From NCBI GenBank assembly GCA_023386955.1, contig JAEWIS010000026.1:1-64000 (forward strand): DNA of 64,000 nt, read 5' to 3'. The position numbers were made by a program, and so were the translations under genes. The notes under the pieces were generated by a model that did no database searches, was not told where the DNA came from, and saw nothing but the letters and a program-made list of their open reading frames with translations. The DNA is from Bacillota bacterium. Lineage in GTDB: Bacteria > Bacillota > Bacilli > Paenibacillales > NBRC-103111. Shown here in pieces: positions 44,720-52,481 of the stretch (position 1 is the first letter of the stretch; the number at the start of each line of letters is the position of its first letter).

Positions 44720-45106
44720 ATGAGTGAGATTAGAGAAGGATTGGGTTATACGGAAGAGCATGAATGGGCGCTGGCTGCTGACGAAAACACTGTGCGCGTC
44801 GGAATTACGGATTATGCCCAAATCCAGCTGGGGGACATCGTATTTGTGGAGCTGCCGGAAATCGGTGCAGCTGTTGCACCGGGGGACAGCCTAGGCTCCA
44901 TTGAATCGGTAAAAACAGTATCCGACCTCTACAGCCCGGTGAGCGGCAAGGTGGTTAAGGTGAACGAAGCTCTGCTGGATCAGCCGGAGCTGGTAAATGC
45001 GGAACCCTACGAAGGCGGATGGATTGCTGAAATCCAGGTGGACGGAGCCGCGGCGGCCGTTGGCGGTCTGCTGGAACCTGCAGCCTACAAGGCTTTGGTA
45101 GAATAG
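44720..45106 (+). CDS. gcvH: Glycine cleavage system H protein
   Basis: Lipoyl carrier of 128 residues. The lipoylated residue is Lys65 in SIESVKTVSDL; the conserved HEW (residues 14-16) and GIADYAQ-like GITDYAQIQLGDIVFVELPE are present. ATG 44720 follows GAGGAGGCGCGTAGGAAA. It is separated from gcvT-PA-PB by a repeat-filled gap, so it may have its own promoter or depend on read-through from the riboswitch-controlled transcript. Confidence 0.96.
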   Translation: MSEIREGLGYTEEHEWALAADENTVRVGITDYAQIQLGDIVFVELPEIGAAVAPGDSLGSIESVKTVSDLYSPVSGKVVKVNEALLDQPELVNAEPYEGGWIAEIQVDGAAAAVGGLLEPAAYKALVE

Positions 45107-45331
45107 CAGGCTTCATTCTCATACGGACTACACAGGGCACGCGAAACACCGTTTGCGCCTCCTTCGGGAAGCTGCTGGCGGTGTTTTTGTGCTGTATATA
45201 GGGTATATTACCCCCTTGTTGCCTACTCTCCCCTTCGCTCAGGTTTGTCACAAGGTAAGGTAATCAGGATGTAGAATCAGGAGGCAAATAAAAAGGGGCT
45301 GGCCGATGAAAGCTGTCGCGCAAATAGGGAA

Positions 45332-45739
45332 TTGGTATTGGGTAAAGAAGAAAGTAGAGAAGAGTATACAGATGAGAATATAGAAAACAGTGCAGAAGAG
45401 AATATAGAAGAGAGTACAAAAGACAGCAGAGAGAAGAGAGCAGAGAGCAGAGAGAAGAGAGCGGAAAGCAGAGAGCAGAGAGCAGAGAGCAGAGAACAGA
45501 GAGCAGAGAGCAGAGAGCAGAGAGCAGAGAGCAGAAAGCAGAAAGCAGAAAGAAGAAAGAAGAGAGAAAAGAGAAAAGAGAAGAGACCAGAGAAGAGTCC
45601 GGGGGCGCTCCTGAGCAAAGGGGATAATGGACGACAAGGAGGGGAAATCCCCCTATCGGCTGCCGAAACGCCGTTTTTTTCCAGATTTTCTCCTCAAAAA
45701 GATGAAAAAAGCTTGAACAACGATTATTATTTTAAATAA
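45332..45739 (+). CDS. Doubtful ORF over the purine tandem repeat (135 residues)
   Basis: An open frame from TTG 45332 would encode a highly charged protein with a repeated heptapeptide ESREQRA, produced by the 7-base DNA repeat. The repeat keeps all three frames open, so openness is not evidence of coding. The start has no properly spaced ribosome site. The tail after the repeat (GALLSKGDNGRQGGEIPLSA) is not recognised. I regard it as more likely non-coding. Confidence 0.2.
   Translation: MVLGKEESREEYTDENIENSAEENIEESTKDSREKRAESREKRAESREQRAESREQRAESREQRAESRKQKAERRKKREKRKEKRPEKSPGALLSKGDNGRQGGEIPLSAAETPFFSRFSPQKDEKSLNNDYYFK
45336..45600. repeat. Long homopurine tract with 7-base tandem repeat
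   Basis: From about 45336 to 45600 the plus strand is almost wholly A and G, interrupted mainly by the C of each repeat unit. The core (about 45425-45560) is some 18 tandem copies of a 7-base unit, mostly CAGAGAG, with variants AAGAGAG, CGGAAAG, CAGAAAG and AAGAAAG towards the 3' side. It lies in the 657-base gap between gcvH and the ggt-like gene; elsewhere in the gap I see no gene. Confidence 0.85.
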
Positions 45740-45763
45740 GAAATATTGCAAGGAGTTGGTCAA

Positions 45764-47350
45764 ATGATGAGCCTTAAAGCTGTGTCGGGCACGGAAGCGA
45801 TGGTTGTAAGTCCTCATCATCTGGCCTCTGCCGCCGGAGCGAAAATGCTGATGCGGGGCGGCAATGCGTTTGATGCTGCGGTGGCTGTAAGCGCCTGTCT
45901 GGCGGTGGTCTATCCGCATCTGGCCGGGTTGGGTGGAGACGCCTTTTGGATGGCCTATTCCTGGGGAGACGGAGCTCCCCGGGTGTACAATGCAAGCGGC
46001 CGTTCCGGCCATCTGGTTACCCGCGAGCAATTTGCAGGGCAGACCCTCATTCCCTCACAAGGTCCTAAAAGCGTCTTAACGGTGCCGGGAATGGCAGACG
46101 GCTGGCAGGCATTGCTTCGGGAGTACGGCACCATGACGCTGGCGGAGGTGCTGGAGCCGGCTATCGGTTACGCCCTCAACGGTATGCCTGTGGCTCCGCA
46201 TCTGCACGGGTCGCTGACGGAACGGGCACTGATGCTGTCCATGCACAGCGGCACAGCCCGGGTTTACCTGCCCGGCGGTAAGATTCCCCAGACCGGCACG
46301 AAGCTGGTCCAGCGCCAGCTGGGAGAAAGCCTGCGGAAGCTGGCGGTTGGCGGGATAGAGGATTTTTATAAAGGTGAGCTGGCCCGGACCATAACGGAAT
46401 CCTTGCAGACCCAAGGCGGTCTGTTGACCATGGAGGATTTCGCCGCCCATAGCGGGGAATGGACAACACCTGCTACGGGCAGCTACAGAGGTTATGAGAT
46501 CTGCCAGGCCCCGCCCAACTCCCAGGGGGTTGCCGGACTTCTGGCGCTGCACATTCTTGAACACAAGGACATAAGCACTATTCCACATGGCTCGTATGAG
46601 TATTATCATCTGTTGGTGGAAGCCGTAAAGGCAGGTATCCGGGACCGTGACCTGTATTTTACAGATCCCGTCTTCCATCCCGTTCCGCTGGACCGGCTGT
46701 TGGCGAAGGAGTATGGCCTCACCCAATTCGCCGATATCGGCAAGAACCGGGCTGCAGATCTGAAGCCAAACGCCTTGGCGGAGGATTCGGTATATGCTGC
46801 AGTGACCGACAAGGAAGGCAATGCCGTTTCCTTCATGCAGGGACTCTCGATGGAATTTGGCTCCTTGGTCACGGCGGGGGATACGGGTATCCTGCTGCAT
46901 AACCAGGGTGCCCAATTCAGCTTGGACCCGACGCATCCCAATGCCCTGGAGCCGGGGAAACGCAGCCTCCATTCCCTGATGCCCGCAATGGCTCTGCGGG
47001 AAGGAAAACCGGCCATACTTTACGGCGCCCAGGGGGGCGACGGCCAAGCTCAAACCCAAACCGCGATTCTCACCCGGATGATTGATTACGGGATGGATCC
47101 CCAACAGGCAATCCATGAGCCCCGGTGGGTGTGGGGAAGAAGCCGGGGAGAGCTGGCTGCGGAGCTGAGGCTGGAAAAACGGATAACCACTGATACCATC
47201 GACAAGCTGAGGCAGGCGGGACATCAGGTGAAAATGGTGAAGCCCGTCGACGGGCTGATGGGCCATGCCCATGCCATCCGGATCATGGAAAACGGCTGCC
47301 TGTCCGGAGGGACAGACCCGCGCAGCGACGGCTCCGTCATCGGTTGGTGA
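45764..47350 (+). CDS. Gamma-glutamyltransferase family protein
   Basis: Ntn-hydrolase of about 528 residues, YwrD-like. The large-subunit part has ASAAGAKMLMRGGNAFDAAV and GLGGDAFWMAYSWGDG. The processing site normally reads DTVY with a nucleophilic Thr; here it reads EDSVYAAVTDKEGNAVSF, with Ser342 in that place. The small-subunit part has KRSLHSLMPAMALREGKPAI and GAQGGDGQAQTQTAIL. No signal peptide is visible, so it is likely cytoplasmic. ATG 45764 has AAGGAG upstream, with a second in-frame ATG adjacent. It probably acts on gamma-glutamyl compounds such as glutathione or related thiols; the Ser substitution makes autoprocessing uncertain. Confidence 0.85.
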   Translation: MMSLKAVSGTEAMVVSPHHLASAAGAKMLMRGGNAFDAAVAVSACLAVVYPHLAGLGGDAFWMAYSWGDGAPRVYNASGRSGHLVTREQFAGQTLIPSQGPKSVLTVPGMADGWQALLREYGTMTLAEVLEPAIGYALNGMPVAPHLHGSLTERALMLSMHSGTARVYLPGGKIPQTGTKLVQRQLGESLRKLAVGGIEDFYKGELARTITESLQTQGGLLTMEDFAAHSGEWTTPATGSYRGYEICQAPPNSQGVAGLLALHILEHKDISTIPHGSYEYYHLLVEAVKAGIRDRDLYFTDPVFHPVPLDRLLAKEYGLTQFADIGKNRAADLKPNALAEDSVYAAVTDKEGNAVSFMQGLSMEFGSLVTAGDTGILLHNQGAQFSLDPTHPNALEPGKRSLHSLMPAMALREGKPAILYGAQGGDGQAQTQTAILTRMIDYGMDPQQAIHEPRWVWGRSRGELAAELRLEKRITTDTIDKLRQAGHQVKMVKPVDGLMGHAHAIRIMENGCLSGGTDPRSDGSVIGW

Positions 47351-47386
47351 CGTACAAATATTTTGCAGGCCCCACGGCCATGGTTC

Positions 47387-47430
47387 AAGCCGCTCGACAT
47401 CCGTACGGATGCTCCGAGTCGGCTTTTTTA
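47387..47430 (+). terminator. Terminator of the gamma-glutamyltransferase gene
   Basis: AAGCCGCTCGACATCC pairs with GGATGCTCCGAGTCGGCTT around GTAC, followed by a T run. Confidence 0.8.
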
Positions 47431-47527
47431 ACAATCAGCACTGCTTTTTCCCTTTGGACAGCCGTATGGTTCCGGTATAATGAAAATGGGAATATCTATG
47501 GATAAGCATCCGGAAAAGGGGTGGATC

Positions 47528-49321
47528 ATGAGAAGGCTATTCCATTCCGTCACACAATTCTACCGTAATCTGCGGATTAAGCTGAAGCTGTTCATTATGC
47601 TGTTCTCCATTATGATCGGCTGCATCATGCTAACCTATGGCGTGCTTCAGTATGCCTATTCGATTTATGACCGGCAGATTTACGAACGGTCCTCGCAGGT
47701 GTTGAATTTGACGGCCAACAGCATTGAGAATGAGCTGAGAGGCATTGAAAATACCAGCTTCAATATTGCCACCGACCCCACAATCCAAAGCAAGCTGAAT
47801 GCCCTGAGGGCTGACCCCTCCGAAATGAATTACGAGCGCCACAAAATCCGCGATGACATGATCCTCCGCCTGGTCCAGTTTGCCGGGTCCGAAAAATATG
47901 TCGCCACGGCCGATATTATGGATTTGTCGGGCAACATTATTTCGGCCGGCCGGGAAGCGGTTTGGACCGAGGAATACAAACGCGGCATATGGAACGAAGC
48001 CAACGAAGGAGAAGGCGGGCTGCGCTGGATGCTGTCCATGCAAGGGGACCCTTACCTGGTGGCGACCCGGCTCATCCGTTCCTATAACTCCAATCTGAGA
48101 CTGGATCTGGAGACACTAGGGGTACTGGTGGTCCGCATCCGCATGAACGAAATTGTCCATGATATTGCCGCCGGATCAGAGCTGGCTTCCGGTGAGCTAT
48201 TAATTTCGACGGATAAGGGACTGATTTTTTCCGGAACGGACTCCGTTGTAGGCTCCCAGCGGGACTACCTACATACACCTTTGACCCACGATTATGAGGT
48301 GCGGAATGAAAACGGTCACAAGATCTTCGTGTCCCAGATGATTTCCGGCTATACCGGCTGGATTTACTCCAGCATCATTCCCTTTGATACGATCTTCGAG
48401 CGGATTTCTTGGATGAAAAATTTGCTGATTGCGGTTTTTTCCGCCAGCATGTTTGTGATCATTCTGGTTGCCTTCCGGGTGGCTCAGGGGATAACTGGCC
48501 CCATTGAAGAGCTCATCGGCAGAATGAAGCAGGTGCAGAAGGGGGATTTCTCCACTGAAGGGATTGCTGATCTGACAGTGGGCAACAACCTGAACAAGGA
48601 TGAGATTGGGCAGCTGCACCGCACCTTCCGGATTATGATCCAGCAGATTGATGAGCTGATCCACGAAAATTACGCCAAACAGCTGACCATTAAGGAAACT
48701 CAATTTAAGGCGCTTCAGGCCCAGATTAATCCGCATTTTTTGTACAATACCCTGGAATCCATCAATTGGGAGGCCAAAATGGGGGGGCAGGTGCAAATTT
48801 CTCGGATGGTGGAATCCCTCGGGTTTCTGCTGCGCAACTCCATCAGCCAAAAGGAATCCATTGTTACGCTGGGTCAGGAATTGGATATAATCCGCCATTA
48901 TCTGACCATCCAGCAAACCCGGTTTGAGGAGCGACTGGTATTCACCCAGGATGTGCCGCCGCATTTTTATTCCTGTCCCATCCCTAAGCTGACCCTGCAG
49001 CCCCTGGTGGAAAATGCCATTCATCATGCCCTCGAGCCGATGGTGAATCCGTGCCACATCACCATCCGCGCTTGGGAGGAGTTGGACCACCTGGTGGTGA
49101 CGGTAGAGGATAACGGGCCTGGTATGGTTCCCGAGATGCTGGAGCGGGTGCGCCGCGGTGAGGTGCAGTCCAAGGGCAACGGCATCGGACTGTCGAATAT
49201 CCGGGAACGGATTGTGCTGGCTTTTGGGGAGCATTACGGACTGGAGATCCAGAGCGAGCCGCAGCGGGGCACGCGTATCCTGGTTCATATTCCGCTGGAA
49301 AGGGATGATCTGCATGTATAA
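47528..49321 (+). CDS. Sensor histidine kinase, YesM family (second locus)
   Basis: Kinase of about 597 residues. Helix 1 (IKLKLFIMLFSIMIGCIMLT), an extracellular cache-like domain (about 40-290), helix 2 (LLIAVFSASMFVIILVAFRV) and HAMP (ITGPIEELIGRMKQVQKGDF) lead to the phospho-acceptor box QINPHFLYNTLESINWEAK with His403. The ATPase domain has LTLQPLVENAIHHAL and DNGPGM. ATG 47528 has AAGGGGTGG upstream; ATGs at 47480 and 47498 are in frame but less well placed. The regulator gene starts inside its last codons. It is the sensor of the second CUT1 locus. Confidence 0.92.
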   Translation: MRRLFHSVTQFYRNLRIKLKLFIMLFSIMIGCIMLTYGVLQYAYSIYDRQIYERSSQVLNLTANSIENELRGIENTSFNIATDPTIQSKLNALRADPSEMNYERHKIRDDMILRLVQFAGSEKYVATADIMDLSGNIISAGREAVWTEEYKRGIWNEANEGEGGLRWMLSMQGDPYLVATRLIRSYNSNLRLDLETLGVLVVRIRMNEIVHDIAAGSELASGELLISTDKGLIFSGTDSVVGSQRDYLHTPLTHDYEVRNENGHKIFVSQMISGYTGWIYSSIIPFDTIFERISWMKNLLIAVFSASMFVIILVAFRVAQGITGPIEELIGRMKQVQKGDFSTEGIADLTVGNNLNKDEIGQLHRTFRIMIQQIDELIHENYAKQLTIKETQFKALQAQINPHFLYNTLESINWEAKMGGQVQISRMVESLGFLLRNSISQKESIVTLGQELDIIRHYLTIQQTRFEERLVFTQDVPPHFYSCPIPKLTLQPLVENAIHHALEPMVNPCHITIRAWEELDHLVVTVEDNGPGMVPEMLERVRRGEVQSKGNGIGLSNIRERIVLAFGEHYGLEIQSEPQRGTRILVHIPLERDDLHV

Positions 49322-50906
49322 GGTTCTGCTGGTGGATGACGAACGCATCATCCTGACGGGCATTTCCCAAATAGTCAATTGGCAGGCCTGCGGCACAGAG
49401 CTGGCAGGAACAGCCCGCAACGGGCTGGAGGCGCTGGATTTTATTGTGGCAACCCCGCCTGACATCATCATCAGCGATATCCGTATGCCCGGCATGGACG
49501 GTCTGGAACTGGTGGCCAAGGTGAAGGCCATCAACCCCGATATCCGCTTCATCCTGCTGTCCGGCTTCAGTGAATTCGATTATGCCAAAACCGCCATGCA
49601 GTACGGCGTGAAGCATTACCTGCTCAAACCCTGCAATGAATCGGTCATCGAGGATTCCCTAAGGGAGCTGGTGGAGGACCTTCAGCAATCTGAGGGCAGG
49701 GAACAGTTTGTCCAAAACTTGAAGCACCGCCTGGACAAGGTGATGCCTCATGTGAAGGAGCAGTTCCTCAAGGAATTCGTCACCAACAAAATGTACGGCA
49801 GCCAGGACTGGGACTATTACTGCAAGCTGTTCGACCTGCATTGGGAGAACCGGCCGGTGCGGCTGATATTGTTCCAACTGGAAGGCCCTTTTGAATTTGA
49901 GCATCTTTTTGCCGTAAAGAACATTGCCGAGGAGATTCTCGACAGACCGCTGCTGAGCTCCACAGTGGGCCATCAAGTGCTGCTCCTGATTGAGGATGAC
50001 GGGCATCCGGAGGGAACCTTCCAGCGGATGACGGATATCCGGCAGACCTTCCAGGGCTTCTATAAGATGGGCCTGACCATCGCGCTGAGCGAGCCGGGGG
50101 ATATGGCCCAGGCCAGGCTCCTGTATAAACAAACGCTGGAATGTCTCAACCACCGCTTCTATCTGGGCGAAGGAAGCCTGATCACTCTCCGGGACATCCA
50201 GGCTCCGGAGACGCCGGTTATTGCCGAGCTGCCGTTTGATGAGGACAGCTTCCTGCTGCAGATCAAATCCGGCCAGATCGAGCATGCCGAGGAAACCATT
50301 CAGCGGCTGTTCAAGCAGGTGGCGGAGATGCGTCAGGACCTGCACACCTCCAAGTCCTACATTATCCAAAGCTATATGGCCATGATCCGCCAGGGCGGCA
50401 AGGAGGATATTACCGGCTACATGAACAAGCTGGTGCAGCTTCTGGAGACCAACACCCTGCCCGGAATCCAGCAGACCTTCCTCCAGGTGGCCAGGGAAAT
50501 CGCCAAAAAGCATTACGAGCAAAACAAGCAAAAGCATTCGGCCATTATCGGAAAGGTGCTGGATATCATAAACAGTCATATCTCCGATCCGGAATTATCG
50601 CTGAATTGGGTGGCCAACCAGATGCTGTACATGAATGCCGACTATTTGGGCAAGCTATTCAAGAAAGAAACAGGAGATAAATTCTCCAACTATGTAATAA
50701 AGCTGCGGGTCAAAAAAGCGGCCGAACGTATCGCCCAGAATGAGGATGTGAAGATTTTTGAGCTGGCGGAGCAGCTGGGGTTCGGGGATAACCCGCAATA
50801 TTTCAGCCAGGTTTTTAAAAAAGTGGTGGGATGTACCCCCTCCGAATATATGAAATCTCCCACACAACTCGGTTTTTTAAACAAGGATGACGGATTTTTG
50901 GATTAA
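49314..50906 (+). CDS. Response regulator, YesN/AraC type (second locus)
   Basis: Regulator of 530 residues: receiver domain MYKVLLVDDERIILTGISQI with probable phospho-Asp55 (IIISDIRMPGMDGL) and Lys in HYLLKPC, a variable middle, and a C-terminal AraC domain (LSLNWVANQMLYMNADYLGK, FELAEQLGFGDNPQYFSQVF, CTPSEY). ATG 49314 overlaps the kinase by eight bases. The paired organisation mirrors the locus at 611. It presumably controls the binding-protein and permease genes downstream. Confidence 0.93.
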   Translation: MYKVLLVDDERIILTGISQIVNWQACGTELAGTARNGLEALDFIVATPPDIIISDIRMPGMDGLELVAKVKAINPDIRFILLSGFSEFDYAKTAMQYGVKHYLLKPCNESVIEDSLRELVEDLQQSEGREQFVQNLKHRLDKVMPHVKEQFLKEFVTNKMYGSQDWDYYCKLFDLHWENRPVRLILFQLEGPFEFEHLFAVKNIAEEILDRPLLSSTVGHQVLLLIEDDGHPEGTFQRMTDIRQTFQGFYKMGLTIALSEPGDMAQARLLYKQTLECLNHRFYLGEGSLITLRDIQAPETPVIAELPFDEDSFLLQIKSGQIEHAEETIQRLFKQVAEMRQDLHTSKSYIIQSYMAMIRQGGKEDITGYMNKLVQLLETNTLPGIQQTFLQVAREIAKKHYEQNKQKHSAIIGKVLDIINSHISDPELSLNWVANQMLYMNADYLGKLFKKETGDKFSNYVIKLRVKKAAERIAQNEDVKIFELAEQLGFGDNPQYFSQVFKKVVGCTPSEYMKSPTQLGFLNKDDGFLD

Positions 50907-50944
50907 AAGTCGGGTCAAAATAACGGATAATAACAGTGTAAGGA

Positions 50945-50959
50945 ATGAAAGCACTTCCA
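50945..50959 (+). promoter_or_regulatory. Possible cre site upstream of the second sugar-binding protein
   Basis: ATGAAAGCACTTCCA fits the Firmicute catabolite-responsive element with one mismatch (CA in place of the central CG), 33 bases before the start codon. Confidence 0.3.
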
Positions 50960-50991
50960 AGCTCGCTTAATCATAAAGGGGAGGAATACAC

Positions 50992-52326
50992 GTGAAAAAG
51001 ACAATTACAGCAGTTTTATCCGCTGCTCTGCTTGTGACTGCAGCCGGTTGCGGCGGCGGTGGAGACAAGAAGGATTCCGGAGCAAGTGCAGCGCCTACAG
51101 CGGGCGCTTCTGCAGGAGCTACAACTGGCGCCAAAAAAGATCCGGTGAAGCTGCGGATCGCCTGGTGGGGCGGCCAAGCCAGACATGATTACACCCTGAA
51201 GGTTATCGAGATGTACCAAAAAGCAAACCCGCATGTGACCATCGAATCGGAATATGCGCCTTTTGATGACTACTGGAAGAAGCTGGCTCCCCAAGCTGCT
51301 GCCAATCAGCTTCCCGACATCATCCAGATGGACATTTCCTACCTGACCCAATACGGCGGGCGTGACCAGCTTGAGGATCTGACCCCCTACACCAAAAACG
51401 GCATCCTGGATATCTCCAGCGTCAGTGCCAATGCGGTGGACGGCGGCAAGGTTAAGGATAAGCTGGTAGCCATGAACCTGGGTGTGAACGCTTTGGGCAT
51501 CACCATGGACTTCAACATGCTGAAAACCCTGGGCATCGAAGCCCCCAAGAAGGATTGGACCTGGGATGACCTGACCAAAATCGGTGAAGCAGCCAAGGGT
51601 AAAGGCAAGATTATGGGCGGCTTCCGTCATGACGTATACTTCCCGTATTATCTGCGTACCTTGGGCATGAAGATGTACAAGGAAGACGGCACCGGACTCA
51701 GCTATGCCGATGACAAGCCGTTTGTAGACTACTTCACCATGTACCAAAAATGGTATGATGCCGGCATGCTCCTGACTCTGGACAAGGAAGCCACCAAGAA
51801 GGGCACACCGGAAGAAGACGAAATGGTTATGGGCAACTCCATCTCCACAGTAGGCTGGTCCAACCAATTCGTGCTGCTGCAAAGCACTGCCAAGCGTGAC
51901 CTGGAGCTGCAGCCGATGCCGGGCCCCAATGCCAACAAAGGTCTGTTCCTGAAGCCCAGCATGTACTTCTCCGTCACCAAGAACTCGAAGCAAAAGGAAG
52001 AAGCGGCTAAGTTCATCAATTTCTGGATCAACGACATTGAAGCCAACAAGATTATCAAGGGCGAACGCGGCGTACCTGTATCCTCCAAGGTGAAGGAAGC
52101 CCTGAAGCCTCTCCTGACTCCGGCAGAAGTAAAGGTATTCGATTTCGTGGCTTGGGCTGAGCAAAACAGCAGCCCGATGGATCCCCCGAACCCTGTCGGC
52201 TCCGTAGAAGTGGAAAAGCTGCTGAAGGATATCAGCGAGCAAATCATCTACAAGAAGATTTCGATAGCTGATGCTGCCGCCAAGTTCCGTAAGGATGCTA
52301 ACGCAGTGCTTGCCAAGAATAAATAA
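50992..52326 (+). CDS. Extracellular sugar-binding lipoprotein (second locus)
   Basis: Solute-binding lipoprotein of 444 residues, GTG start behind AAGGGGAGGAATACAC. The signal peptide ends at lipobox TAAGC with Cys20, followed by a Gly/Ala/Ser/Thr linker. The body resembles the first-locus protein (LRIAWWGGQARHDYTLKVIE; KFINFWINDIEANKIIKGER). A terminator follows directly, so it may be expressed at higher level than the downstream transporter genes. Confidence 0.93.
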   Translation: MKKTITAVLSAALLVTAAGCGGGGDKKDSGASAAPTAGASAGATTGAKKDPVKLRIAWWGGQARHDYTLKVIEMYQKANPHVTIESEYAPFDDYWKKLAPQAAANQLPDIIQMDISYLTQYGGRDQLEDLTPYTKNGILDISSVSANAVDGGKVKDKLVAMNLGVNALGITMDFNMLKTLGIEAPKKDWTWDDLTKIGEAAKGKGKIMGGFRHDVYFPYYLRTLGMKMYKEDGTGLSYADDKPFVDYFTMYQKWYDAGMLLTLDKEATKKGTPEEDEMVMGNSISTVGWSNQFVLLQSTAKRDLELQPMPGPNANKGLFLKPSMYFSVTKNSKQKEEAAKFINFWINDIEANKIIKGERGVPVSSKVKEALKPLLTPAEVKVFDFVAWAEQNSSPMDPPNPVGSVEVEKLLKDISEQIIYKKISIADAAAKFRKDANAVLAKNK

Positions 52327-52336
52327 GATTTAACTG

Positions 52337-52366
52337 CCTCCGGGTGCATATCCGGGGGTTTTTTCT
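52337..52366 (+). terminator. Terminator after the second sugar-binding protein
   Basis: CCTCCGG pairs with CCGGGGG around an eight-base loop, followed by six T residues. Confidence 0.7.
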
Positions 52367-52481
52367 GTTTTTTTGCCCTCTCAGCAAGTTGAAGGACCAT
52401 TGACTCCCGCCTGAAGCGGCCCTAATATGGTGAAGGTGTGTTGTTACCGATCACAAAAAGGACGGGAGAGAAAAAGAGAAG

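Noticed and set aside
45277..45618. Minus-strand Leu/Ser-rich frame over the purine tract, looking like a membrane protein
   Set aside because: It is a direct translation of the 7-base repeat; no start signal or conserved flank supports it.
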